DNA of 25,421 nt from Desulfatitalea sp. UBA4791 (GCA_002402905.1 DHGT01000038.1:1-25421); one strand, 5' to 3'. Positions 1-8,775 are shown, counted from the stretch's first letter. Notes: generated by a model not told the origin, from the letters alone. Numbers and translations are program-made.

Positions 1-256
1 CAGGCGGCTTACCATTGTCCTGCAGGGGTGATTGTGCACTGAAAATAGGTGTAGCTGAATGGGAACATGTCGCACATACAGGACAAACGGGGCATTTTAA
101 AGTATGTGCAGTGGGTTATAAAAAATGAAAGCGGTTCATATTGCAAACGGCAGCCAATACATATGTCTCTCTCTGAAATCCGGCATACGTGCGTCTATAT
201 TAAAAATATAATAATAATGAATAGATATATGAGATCCCGGAGAATGTCCAGCCAAA

Positions 257-294
257 GCCCCCATAGTGTAGACCATTTAGAACACTTTGGGGGC
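257..294. repeat. 38-bp inverted repeat (13-bp arms, 12-bp loop)
   Basis: The left arm GCCCCCATAGTGT (257-269) pairs with the right arm ACACTTTGGGGGC (282-294) at 12 of 13 positions, with one T-T mismatch and a 12-base loop. No T-run follows on the plus strand, so it is not a classical terminator for a gene to the left. Read on the minus strand it is followed by a short TTT. It could be a protein-binding dyad or an RNA stem-loop. Its right arm overlaps the -24 element of the candidate promoter next to it. Confidence 0.65.
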
Positions 295-306
295 GTGCCA
301 GTTGCG
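291..306 (+). promoter_or_regulatory. Candidate sigma-54 promoter of the TRAP operon
   Basis: The bases read GGGCGTG-N4-TTGCG, compared with the consensus TGGCACG-N4-TTGCW. The essential GG (292-293) and GC (304-305) have the required 10-base spacing and the TTGC block is complete, but four other positions deviate. Transcription would start near 317, giving a leader of about 200 bases. The overlap with the inverted repeat makes this either a regulated promoter or a chance match. Confidence 0.33.
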
Positions 307-520
307 TTCCTACACCTGGATGATGGGCATTTTCCCATCTTGCGCTTAATTTTATGAGATCTCTGCAGGCAAGGCGATGGTCCGTATGTTGCATTGAACA
401 TTGCATCGTCCGTCTCGGGCTTTGGGTACACAAGACGTGTGCCGTCTCCACAAGCCCGTTCATTCCTTGGTTGGGTATTCCCGCTGGATTAACACATCGA
501 AAAAATGGAGGGCAACGCAA

Positions 521-1624
521 TTGAAGACAAAACGCATGATCAAAAGTTTCACTGTGGCGCTGTTGTCGGTTTCCTTTATTCTGGCCGGTTTCGGGGTCGG
601 CATGGCCAAACAGAAGGCCGAGACCGACGCGAATTCTTTGCCTAAAGTCTCCTGGACGCTGCAGACCACGTGGGCCCAGGGATGGCTGCTCCATCAAATG
701 GCCGAAGACTTGGCCAAGCGTGTGGAGGTGATGAGCAACGGCAACTTCAAGATCGAGGTGTTGCCGGCGGGCGCGGTGGTGGGCGGCCTGGAGGTGCTGG
801 ACGCGACGGCTACGGGTACCATCGATGCCTATCACAGTTGGCCGGGATATTGGATGAGCAAACATCCTTCGGCCCCGTTTTTCGCCTCCATTCCCATGTC
901 CCTGGAGCCATTGATGCACGCCACCTGGCTCTATGCCTATGGGGGCAAGGAGTTGATGCAGGAGATGTACGATGAGGCCGGGCTCAATGTCTACGCCATT
1001 CCCGGCGGCGTGACCCATCCGGAAGTGCTGGCCCATTCGAACAAACCCCTTGAGAAACTGGAAGACTTCAAAGGACTTAAATATCGGGCCCCGGGTTGGT
1101 GGGGAGAGATTCTCAAGGAGATGGGGGTGGCGGTCACCATGCTGCCTGGAACCGAATTATATCCCTCCCTGGAAAGAGGCATTCTGGATGCACTCGAATT
1201 CAGCAGCCCAATCGTGAACAAACAGCAGGGTTTCCATGAAGTGACCAAGTATGTGGCCGGACCGGGCATGCATCAGCCCACCTGCTTTTTCGAGTTCGGC
1301 TTCAACAAGAAAAAATATGACGCACTGCCGAAGATCTACCAGGAAATGCTGCAGACCGCGGCCATGGCCACCACCATGTGGAGCTGGACACAAGACATCG
1401 TTTTGGGCATCGAGACCTTCAAATATTGGAAAGAACGCGGTAAAGAGTTCACGCGGATTTCCGACGAAGCACAGCGTGAATTCAGAAAGCGCGCATGGGC
1501 GTGGATCGACAAGGATGTCAAGGCCAAGAACAACGCCCATTATACCAAAACGTGGAATTCGGTTCAGGAGTTCTGGACCCAGTTCGTCGAATATGAGCAC
1601 ATCATGGTGCCGATTCGCAAATAG
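521..1624 (+). CDS. dctP: TRAP transporter solute-binding protein, DctP family
   Basis: This is the periplasmic receptor of a tripartite ATP-independent transporter, delivering a small carboxylate to the DctQ-DctM membrane pair. From TTG 521 the product is 367 aa. It has a basic n-region (KTKRMIK), a hydrophobic stretch and a likely cleavage site near residue 29 (GMA). Family blocks are present: LQTTW (47-51), LPAGAVVGGLEVLDA (81-95), KYRAPG (187-192) with the conserved carboxylate-binding Arg189, and ELYPSLERGILDALE (212-226). These most resemble the TakP-like branch for 2-oxo acids and related carboxylates, so that ligand class is an inference. TTG 521 is chosen because GGAGGG (507-512) sits 8 bases upstream; ATG 536 has no ribosome binding site at a workable distance and would shorten the n-region. 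Upstream in-frame codons back to 401 are unlikely to be translated. Confidence 0.9.
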   Translation: MKTKRMIKSFTVALLSVSFILAGFGVGMAKQKAETDANSLPKVSWTLQTTWAQGWLLHQMAEDLAKRVEVMSNGNFKIEVLPAGAVVGGLEVLDATATGTIDAYHSWPGYWMSKHPSAPFFASIPMSLEPLMHATWLYAYGGKELMQEMYDEAGLNVYAIPGGVTHPEVLAHSNKPLEKLEDFKGLKYRAPGWWGEILKEMGVAVTMLPGTELYPSLERGILDALEFSSPIVNKQQGFHEVTKYVAGPGMHQPTCFFEFGFNKKKYDALPKIYQEMLQTAAMATTMWSWTQDIVLGIETFKYWKERGKEFTRISDEAQREFRKRAWAWIDKDVKAKNNAHYTKTWNSVQEFWTQFVEYEHIMVPIRK

Positions 1625-1698
1625 GCGGGCAAATCGGGTAGAGAGATGTAAACCTTGTTCCTCATCTCATGCTTTCATTGACTCAAAAGGGCTTTCAA

Positions 1699-1764
1699 GG
1701 GCGGGCGTCAAGCCCGCCCCTGATACATCCAGATAGACGTGCGCGCCCTCGTCATCGGACGAGG
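1699..1764 (+). repeat. Two intercistronic stem-loops between dctP and dctQ
   Basis: Two perfect hairpins lie in the 204-base gap. The first is GGGCGGGC-N5-GCCCGCCC (1699-1719) and the second is CCTCGTC-ATCG-GACGAGG (1747-1764). Neither is followed by a T-run, so they probably do not stop all transcription. Stem-loops after a binding-protein gene commonly protect its mRNA or dampen downstream expression, so that the receptor is made in excess over the membrane subunits. That role is inferred. Confidence 0.6.
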
Positions 1765-1828
1765 CACAGGACCAATCACCGTTTTGCCAAGTATGGACAA
1801 GAGCGTTTTGCAAATGCGAGGTACGCAA

Positions 1829-2344
1829 ATGGCGGCACTCAAATTACTGATCAAGGTAATCGATACCTTCAACGAAAAAATCGCCAAGACATTCTCTTTT
1901 TTCATTTTTCTGCTGATCGCGACTCTGACTTATGAAGTGATCGCCAGGTACGGCTTCGACTCCCCGACGCAGTGGAGTTTCGATGCCACTTACTTTATCT
2001 GCAGTCTGATTCTGGTATTGGGGTTGGCCTATACTTGGCAGATCGGCGGTCATGTCAGCGTCGATCTAATTACCATCAAGTTGTCCAGAAGAGCCAATGC
2101 CGCGCTCAAGGTGTTCTTCATCGTCACCTTGTTCTTTTTTTGCTGGTTCAACATTTTCCGGGTGATGATCCCCCATCTGCAAAACTCCTGGATGTTGAAA
2201 GAGCGGTCCATGACCGGCTTCATGCCTCCCATTTATCCTTACAAAATATGGATCTTCGCGGGCGTTGCCATGCTGGTGATGCAGGGTGTGGTGGAGTTTC
2301 TCAAGGAACTGTACGTACTGATAACAGGAGAAGAACTCCGATGA
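1829..2344 (+). CDS. dctQ: TRAP transporter small permease, DctQ family
   Basis: The 171-aa product is the small four-helix membrane subunit that joins the large DctM permease. Hydrophobic segments are visible around residues 18-36 (TFSFFIFLLIATLTY), 50-68 (FICSLILVLGLAYTW), 92-112 (VFFIVTLFFFCWF) and 135-155 (IWIFAGVAMLVMQGVVEFL). Size and helix pattern are normal for the family. ATG 1829 is chosen because GAGG (1818-1821) lies 7 bases upstream; ATG 1814 and codons further upstream lack a suitable site. Its stop overlaps the start of dctM in an ATGA, the mark of translational coupling in one operon. Confidence 0.88.
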   Translation: MAALKLLIKVIDTFNEKIAKTFSFFIFLLIATLTYEVIARYGFDSPTQWSFDATYFICSLILVLGLAYTWQIGGHVSVDLITIKLSRRANAALKVFFIVTLFFFCWFNIFRVMIPHLQNSWMLKERSMTGFMPPIYPYKIWIFAGVAMLVMQGVVEFLKELYVLITGEELR

Positions 2345-3663
2345 GCATAGAACTGATCACATTATTGATGCTGTCTTCCTTGATTGCGGTTATTTTACTG
2401 GGGTTTCCCATCGGACTCTCACTGGCGGGCATCGCGACGGTTTTCGGCGTGATTTTCATCGGTCCCCAGGTGGCCAATGTTTTCATGCTCCGATTATATG
2501 TCGTCTTCGCCGACTACATCCTCATCGCCATTCCGTTGTTCATCTTCATGGGTATTATCATCGAACGATCGGGCATCGCGACACGCCTTTATGATACCAT
2601 GTACGTCCTGTTGGGCAAGCTCAAGGGCGGATTGGCCATCGCCACCGTCATGAGTTGTACCATATTTGCGGCGGCCACGGGTGTGGTGGGGGCCACCGTG
2701 GTGACCATGGGAATCATGTCCTTGCCGGCCATGATGAAGTACAAGTACGATAAGGCGCTGGCATCCGGGGCGATCTGCGCCGGCGGAGCACTGGGGATTC
2801 TCATCCCGCCCAGTATATTGATTCTGGTGTATGCGCCGGTAGCCAACGTGTCGGTGGGTGCGTTGCTGATCGGGGCGTTCATTCCCGGTCTGGTGCTGGC
2901 CTGCCTGTATGTCGTCTACATCGCGGTCCGCTGCTTTATCACCCCGTCCATGGGGCCCTCGCTCGCACCCGGGGAAATCAGGGTGACGCTCTGGCAGAAA
3001 ACGCGAATGTTCCTGACCTCCGTTTTCCCCGTCTGTATGCTGATCCTGGCCGTGCTGGGCTCCATCTTCTTCGGTCTGGCGGCGCCCACGGAAGCCGCGG
3101 CCATCGGTGCCTTTGCCGCGGTGATCATGGCAGCCGCATACAAGGCATTGAAGATGGGGGTATTGAAAGAGGCCGCCATCCGAACCATGACGACCTCGGC
3201 GATGGTTTACATGGTCGTGATTGGGGCTTCCTTTTTTACCAGCGTTTTCATGCGCCTGGGATGCGGACGGGTGGTCGAAAGCCTGGTGCTGGGTTTGCCC
3301 TTCGGCAAGTGGGGTATTTTGATCACCATGTGGCTGATCATTATCGTCATGGGTGCTTTTCTCGACTGGATCGGCATCGTCATGATCGTGGTGCCGCTCT
3401 TTACGCCCATCGCTGCCAAATTGGGATTCGATCCGATCTGGTTCGCCTTGATGAACATCGTGGTGTTGCAGACCTCGTTTCTCACCCCTCCGTTTGCCTA
3501 CACCATCTTCTACTTGAAGGGCATCGCGCCGCCGGAGGTCACCCTGGCCCATATCTATCGGGGCGTGATCCCGTTTTTGCTGCTCATGCTGCTGGCAGTG
3601 CTCATATTCTCGCTCTTTCCATCGATCATCATGTTCGCGCCTAAAGCAGCCGGATTGATTTAA
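2341..3663 (+). CDS. dctM: TRAP transporter large permease, DctM family
   Basis: The 440-aa product is the ion-coupled transport subunit, with about a dozen hydrophobic helices and normal family length. Typical blocks include IAIPLFIFMGIIIERSGIA near residues 61-80, the long small-residue stretch with ATGVVGATVVTMG, GALGILIPPS in the first half, AAPTEAAAIGA in the middle and FLDWIGIVMIVVPLF in the C-terminal half. In this family the coupling ion is usually Na+. It overlaps dctQ by four bases, so both are made from one message. The gene is complete and undamaged. A terminator-like stem-loop follows about 70 bases after the stop. Confidence 0.92.
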   Translation: MSIELITLLMLSSLIAVILLGFPIGLSLAGIATVFGVIFIGPQVANVFMLRLYVVFADYILIAIPLFIFMGIIIERSGIATRLYDTMYVLLGKLKGGLAIATVMSCTIFAAATGVVGATVVTMGIMSLPAMMKYKYDKALASGAICAGGALGILIPPSILILVYAPVANVSVGALLIGAFIPGLVLACLYVVYIAVRCFITPSMGPSLAPGEIRVTLWQKTRMFLTSVFPVCMLILAVLGSIFFGLAAPTEAAAIGAFAAVIMAAAYKALKMGVLKEAAIRTMTTSAMVYMVVIGASFFTSVFMRLGCGRVVESLVLGLPFGKWGILITMWLIIIVMGAFLDWIGIVMIVVPLFTPIAAKLGFDPIWFALMNIVVLQTSFLTPPFAYTIFYLKGIAPPEVTLAHIYRGVIPFLLLMLLAVLIFSLFPSIIMFAPKAAGLI

Positions 3664-3731
3664 GGCGTGAAGGCGGCGCCGGCTGCGGCTGTCCGCGTCC
3701 ATCCATACGATCGATTGTTCGATACGAAAAC

Positions 3732-3764
3732 AAGGGCAGGGCCTTTCCAAGGCGCTACCCTTTC
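3732..3764 (+). terminator. Probable terminator after dctM
   Basis: An imperfect stem-loop has AAGGG...CCCTT at its base and GCCTT-TCC-AAGGC at its tip, with a small internal mismatch region, and is followed by TTTCCC. The position about 70 bases after the dctM stop suits the end of the TRAP operon. The U-tract is weak. Confidence 0.5.
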
Positions 3765-3990
3765 CCATAGCGGCATCCTGCCGTAGGTGATGTGTTTTGC
3801 ATCAGTGGCGGGTAAAATGCATCAACCCAATAACCATTTGAAATTGCAAAATAATTAAAAGAGGCGGTGCTCCGGTGAAGCAATTCGCACCACCTGGGGT
3901 TGCGGTTGCGATTTGATCCGATTGGGTTTGATCTTTAAAATTATGTTGAAATTATAAATAGATATAATTTAATTGAAGATTTCATGGGGC

Positions 3991-4007
3991 TTGGCCTGCT
4001 TTGTGCT
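3991..4007 (+). promoter_or_regulatory. Candidate sigma-54 promoter of the GcvH-like gene
   Basis: The bases TTGGCCTG-N3-GTGCT fit the -24/-12 pattern: GG at 3993-3994, ten bases, then GC at 4005-4006. The -24 block matches TTGGCACG at 6 of 8 positions. Transcription would start near 4018, 54 bases before the start codon. The neighbouring NtrC-type regulator would be the natural activator, but its ATPase core is missing. Confidence 0.42.
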
Positions 4008-4071
4008 CTGTTATGAGGCAACGATCAGACGAACGTTTGCGATGATCCTAACCTTCATGGAAGGAGGCCCC

Positions 4072-4724
4072 ATGAAAGAAACCCCCAAAGCCAAGCCAAC
4101 CCAACCCAAAGTCTTTCAGATGATGCAGGACCAATGTGTTTGGAGCCAAGCCGGTGTGATCAAGCCGATCAAGTGCATGAACGCCTTTAACTGTCTGGAC
4201 TGCGACTTCGACAAGAAGGTCCAGGCGGATTTTCAAACCCGGGAAAAGAGCCAGGGGCCCAACAGCCTGAGCCATACCCCGCCGCGCTTGCGCCTTCTGG
4301 TCAAGGAGTTGAAATGCCGCCATATGCTCAGCGGCCGCGTCTGGGAAAAGAGATCAGCCAGAACGAGCCCCATGCTTTGTTGCGGCGGGGAAAAAAGGCG
4401 GCCGAGGCCAGAAGCCCGGTGGATGGAACGGTCCTGGCGGTGAATCCCAAGCTTCAATATCATGCCGAGATCGCCAATGCCGATCCGTACAACGACGGCT
4501 GGCTGATGTTGATCCAACCGAGCAAGTTGCGCACTAGTTTGAAGAATTTGCTTTTCGGCACCGAAAGCCTGGCCTGGTTCGACGATCAGGCCAACCAGCT
4601 GAGCCAGGTGGTTCATAAAACCACAGGGTATGCCATGGCTGCGGCCGGTGGTGAGATGGTTAAGGATATTTACGGCACCTTGCCCGGATTGAATTGGGAT
4701 GACCTGGTCCAGCAATTCCTGTAG
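4072..4724 (+). pseudogene. Cys-rich GcvH-like (lipoyl-fold) protein, internally deleted and frameshifted
   Basis: The ATG at 4072 follows a good AAGGAGG (4061-4067). The first about 90 residues contain a cysteine cluster starting at CVWSQAGVIKPIKC (C22, C35, C41, C44, with CLDCDFD) and the beginning of a second such cluster (KCRHMLSGRV, C82). This frame then loses sense and runs to a stop at 4443. From about 4335 another forward frame continues to 4724 with the C-terminal half of a GcvH-like domain: SPVDGTVLAVN, DPYNDGWLMLIQPSKL and a tail ending DDLVQQFL. In intact deltaproteobacterial relatives as I recall them, two Cys clusters precede a whole GcvH-like domain. Here the rest of cluster 2 and the first half of the domain, roughly 80-100 residues, are gone, and the junction near 4330-4345 is out of frame. 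The usual lipoyl-lysine ESVKA motif is not seen. The original function is unknown; a carrier or electron-transfer accessory role would be a guess. Confidence 0.7.
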
Positions 4725-4807
4725 GCTTGAGTCGGCGGGATGGTTCGAGGTCACTCTCATCGAGTACATAGCACCAGGATCGTACCAATTAGCTCATACC
4801 GCCAACC

Positions 4808-5418
4808 TCAAACTAGATCGGCGCCGGGCGGGCATTCCGTCCCGGCGCTGTTGACCCTCATTCGGCGGACCCGCCGGTTGAGTTCATAGCTGCAGCTGTC
4901 GCAGAAGGTCATGTTCAGGCCATCGAGTTGATCGATATTGCGAATCGAGCGCATCAGGCATCCCTGCTCCCAGCAATGGCCCAGGCCCAGTACATGCCCC
5001 ACCTCGTGCAAGCTCAGCTTGGATAAACGTTCCAGGGTCATCTCCTTCCCGGCGGTGGTCAGTCGATAAAAAGAGACGACGGCGACCCGGCCGCCCAGTT
5101 GCGACTCGCCGTAGACATAGGTCAAGATCGGAGTTCCCAAATCACTGCTGGTCAATCCGATACAGATTGGCGCCCGGAACGAAGGCAGCGCGGCCAGATG
5201 TTCGATGATCTTAACGGCATCGTACTGCCGCCGGGCGGCCATGAAGGCGCTTTCAGGCAGGGGTTGGGCCGGCAGGATGTCGGTGGTCAATTCCAGGATG
5301 GCTTGTAGATGACCCGCCACCACCTCGGCGGCCAACTCATTGATCGCCCCCAGGGGAATCAGTTCGGTCAAGGCGCGGGTATCGATGCCGAATGCATCGG
5401 TCGGAGCGGTCGGCTGCA

Positions 5419-5419
<1 letters not shown>
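4808..5419 (-). CDS. amzA: Archaemetzincin-type zinc metalloprotease (peptidase family M54)
   Basis: The 203-aa product has the diagnostic extended zinc motif HEVGHVLGLGH (H138, E139, H142, G145, H148). Immediately after it come C149 and C154 (HCWEQGCLM) and then C173 and C176 (FCDSC), the four-cysteine second zinc site of archaemetzincins. Met155 supplies the metzincin Met-turn. Length is normal and no signal peptide is seen, so it should be a cytosolic aminopeptidase-like enzyme whose natural substrate is unknown. The start overlaps the stop of the response-regulator gene by one base (TGATG), so it is the last gene of a kinase-regulator-protease operon. It is the only gene of this block that appears undamaged. 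Confidence 0.9.
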
Positions 5420-6425
<1,006 letters not shown>

Positions 6426-6429
<4 letters not shown>

Positions 6430-6869
6430 GGCGCGTTTTCTCCATTGGCCGCCGCAGCATCTTGCGATCCGGCCGGTAAAGTGATTTTAAAACAGGTGCC
6501 CTGGCCCAAGGTGCTTTCCACCTCCACGGTGCCGTTGTGCTCAAGGGTGATGCCGTAGACCATGGAGAGCCCCAGGCCGACGCCTTTGCCGCCGCTTTTG
6601 GTCGAATAAAACGGCTCGAAAATGCGCTGCAGATCTTCCTTGGCAATGCCGCAACCCGTATCGCGGACCGCCAGCCAGATGCGATCCTGGTCTTCTTCGT
6701 ATCCCCCTTCGATGGTCAACGTGCCGCCGTCGGGCATGGCCTCGATCGCGTTGGAGATCAAGTTCATCAGCACCTGTTGAATCTGGGCGTAATCGCCGTA
6801 GGCACTGAACGGTGGCGGCGGCAGCCGCACTTCCCGTTGCAGCTCGATCTTGTCCATCTGGTGACCCAT
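6426..6869 (-). pseudogene. Kinase fragment: HATPase_c domain
   Basis: This is the 3' fragment of the broken kinase, open for 147 codons from ATG 6869. It begins at GHQMDKIEL just after the deletion junction and contains the complete ATP-binding domain, with N, G1, F and G2 boxes recognisable. Its TGA overlaps the ATG of the response-regulator gene. No ribosome binding site was found before ATG 6869, so separate translation is doubtful. Without the dimerisation and phospho-acceptor helices it could not act as a kinase alone. Confidence 0.6.
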
Positions 6870-7288
6870 TGTTGAAGGTGACGATGCTGGTAATGGGATT
6901 GTTGATTTCGTGGCAGACCGAGGCCACCAGCCGTCCCAGCGTCACCAGCCGGTCCTCCTGCACGAAGCGGTTCAAATCCGCTTTGATCGCCTGGGCCCGA
7001 GCTTCGATGCGTTGGCTGACATCCTCGGTGATGTCGCGAATGACATCGACCACCTGGATAATCTCGCCGGCATGGTTGACCAGGGGGTAGGTGGTCACCT
7101 GGGAAATGCGCACGGTCCCGTCGGGCATGCGTGCTTCGTGCACCCCGCGCGCCGGCCGTCCCGTTTCGATCGCCGTATCCATGGGGCAGATGCGGTCCTT
7201 GCGCGAACAGGGCTGCAGCGCATTGTAGACCGCCTCGAAACAGTGGCGGCCGATCACCGATTCGCGCCCCTTGCCCTTGGTGATCAGG

Positions 7289-7334
7289 TCTGCATCATTG
7301 CAGTTCAGGATTCTGCATCATTGCAGTTCAGGAT
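7289..7334. repeat. Perfect 23-bp tandem duplication inside the kinase gene
   Basis: Bases 7289-7311 and 7312-7334 are identical (unit begins TCTGCATCATTGCAG). The unit length is not a multiple of three. Removing one copy joins YRILNCNDA directly to DLITKGKGRE in one frame and restores a normal PAS sequence. The duplication is therefore recent and inactivating, or an assembly error. Confidence 0.93.
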
Positions 7335-7807
7335 ACGGTAGTTGCGATCGATCACCATGACCGCATCCGGGGAAGCTTCGAGCAATGCGGAGGCAAAGGA
7401 GGTGGCCAGACTGATTTCCGAATCACGGCTGGCGGATCGGTCATCCTTGCGGAACACATCCAGGAACAGCTCTGCGGCGTGGCGGTCCAGCAACCCCACT
7501 GAACTGGGTTTGTTCTCCGCCAACTGGCCCAACAGGTGGGCATCGCCCGTCATTTCCATGATGAAATCGAGCGATGGCTGGTTCAACAATTCCAGCGGGT
7601 GCTTGAACACCTGAATGCCTTTTTTGGCCGCCAGGATGGCGCAATCGTCCGACTCGGTGGTCATCACCAGGTAGAGCACCTTGACCCGCCAACGCCGGGT
7701 CTCGGCCTGGTCGAGGGTTTGCAGAATGCTCAGGCAGCGGTCTCGCCGTCGGCCACCACGGCGCAGCGCAGCAGTAAATGATGTCTGAAATCGACCGGTT
7801 GCGTCAT

Positions 7808-8191
7808 AAGATCCTTAAGTTGGGTTGTCGGTGAAAGTCAAAAAACGTCTCCATCCTTCCTCCCCGTCCTTGGGTATGGGTTCAGGTGGATCGATCCAAC
7901 CGCAAAGTGGCGCTCAGTCTAATACACCATGAGATTCTGAAGGGTTAGTTTTTAAAATAGATCTCAATCCAGGCCTGGTTGTCAAGCTTTGGGTTCGGCC
8001 CTTGGCAATATGATCCATTTGGGCAATATCCTCATTTGGGATCGGTTGCTCTTGACAACGGCACTTTTTGAGAGACGTTATGTTTCAAGGCGAGGTTTCA
8101 GGCGGGGGAATTTCCCTGTGCTTGAAAAACCGTCAGATGCTTCCTCGGAACTGACTGAAGGAGGCAACTTGTCCCGGGAGAATCACACATC
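7808..8191. other. Divergent intergenic region between kinase and metallopeptidase
   Basis: No gene is supported in these 384 bases. On the minus strand a TTGACA (complement of 7980-7985) lies ahead of the kinase gene, with a 10-bp palindrome CCAGGCCTGG at 7969-7978 just downstream and only a weak -10 (ATCTAT or TATTTT). This could be the kinase-operon promoter with an operator. On the plus strand another TTGACA (8052-8057) has only a poor -10. A forward open frame at 7989-8195 ends in ATGA with the metallopeptidase start, but its translation looks random. Confidence 0.35.
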
Positions 8192-8581
8192 ATGACCACC
8201 AAACCCTTGCATCTCAGTGAAAGCCAGTTCGACCGGATTGTGCACCAGGCGGTGGCCCGAATTCCCTCCGCGTTTCGGCGCCACCTGGACAATATCGTGA
8301 TTTCCGTTCAGCGGCGGCCGGATCCTGAGATGCTCGACGAATTGGGCGTCCCTCCGGGGGAAACGCTTTTTGGTCTTTATTGGGGGGTGCCGTTGACCGA
8401 ACGATCGCTGATCGAACCACCGCTCTATCCCGACACCATCTACCTGTTTCAGGAACCCCTCGAACAGGTTTGCGTCACCCCCGAAGAGTTGCGGGAAGAG
8501 ATAGCGATCACCGTCGTCCATGAACTGGCGCATGCCCTGGGGATGAGCGATGCAGAGCTCGATGACCTGGGATATGGATAG
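8192..8581 (+). CDS. Small metallopeptidase, Zincin_1 (minimal zincin) family
   Basis: The 129-aa product matches the compact zincin family. Its C-terminus carries HELAHALGMSD (H110, E111, H114, with D120 as the likely third zinc ligand), followed by the usual short tail DDLGYG. There is no signal peptide, and full length is normal for the family. Members are probably cytosolic proteases of unknown substrate. GGGAG at 8176-8180 lies 11 bases before ATG 8192. The gene is next to, but probably not cotranscribed with, the kinase operon that ends in another zinc protease. The oad genes follow after about 195 bases, with a possible promoter of their own. Confidence 0.85.
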   Translation: MTTKPLHLSESQFDRIVHQAVARIPSAFRRHLDNIVISVQRRPDPEMLDELGVPPGETLFGLYWGVPLTERSLIEPPLYPDTIYLFQEPLEQVCVTPEELREEIAITVVHELAHALGMSDAELDDLGYG

Positions 8582-8737
8582 GGCCATCGGGGGTTTGCTT
8601 GTAAGAAAGTTTCCTACATCCAAATCATACATTTCTGAATTGCCTGTTTGTGCAAGAGTTGATACGGTTCGGACGGCTAGGAAAACGTTTTTCAATACAG
8701 GGTTTTAATTTTCACTTCTTGACCGCTGATGGTGGCA

Positions 8738-8753
8738 TGGCACCCCTATCGCT
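8738..8753 (+). promoter_or_regulatory. Candidate sigma-54 promoter of the oadGAB genes
   Basis: The bases TGGCACC-N4-TCGCT match the consensus at all but two positions, with GG (8739-8740) and GC (8751-8752) exactly ten bases apart. The predicted start near 8764 leaves only about 12 bases before ATG 8776, so the ribosome binding site CAGGAG (8765-8770) would lie at the very 5' end. The fit is good in sequence but tight in geometry. Confidence 0.4.
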
Positions 8754-8775
8754 TGGGGACGCCACAGGAGTGCAT

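Larger units (their letters stand above)
1..520. other. Non-coding leader region before the TRAP operon
   Basis: No convincing gene was found here. The first 42 bases are open in one forward frame and end in TGA, so they could be the last codons of an upstream gene, but they are too short to identify. The middle is AT-rich and contains a TATATT-N3-AATATA dyad at 196-210. A long inverted repeat follows at 257-294, and a possible sigma-54 promoter overlaps its right arm. Short open frames here encode low-complexity, unrecognisable peptides without ribosome binding sites. The region most likely holds the promoter and a leader of about 200 bases for the TRAP operon. Confidence 0.5.
3664..4071. 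other. Intergenic region between the TRAP operon and the GcvH-like gene
   Basis: No gene is seen in these 408 bases. The left part holds the terminator-like stem-loop. An imperfect dyad AGGCGGTGC-N16-GCACCACCT lies at 3862-3895 (8 of 9 pairs). A weaker -24/-12-like match (TGG at 3895-3897 and TTGC at 3906-3909) and the better one at 3991-4007 suggest sigma-54 control of the next gene. Positions 3930-3975 are strongly AT-rich, as expected for a bendable promoter region. Confidence 0.5.

Noticed and set aside
67..357. A 96-codon forward open frame in the leader region
   Set aside because: No ribosome binding site, no recognisable domain and biased composition; it spans the inverted repeat and the AT-rich dyad.
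2494..3768. Minus-strand open frame of 424 codons opposite dctM
   Set aside because: The composition is dominated by His, Arg, Asp and Gln, the mirror of a membrane protein gene; no motifs.
7989..8195. Forward 68-codon open frame ending in an ATGA overlap with the metallopeptidase
   Set aside because: The overlap looks suggestive, but the peptide resembles no family, has no ribosome binding site and spans likely promoter DNA.
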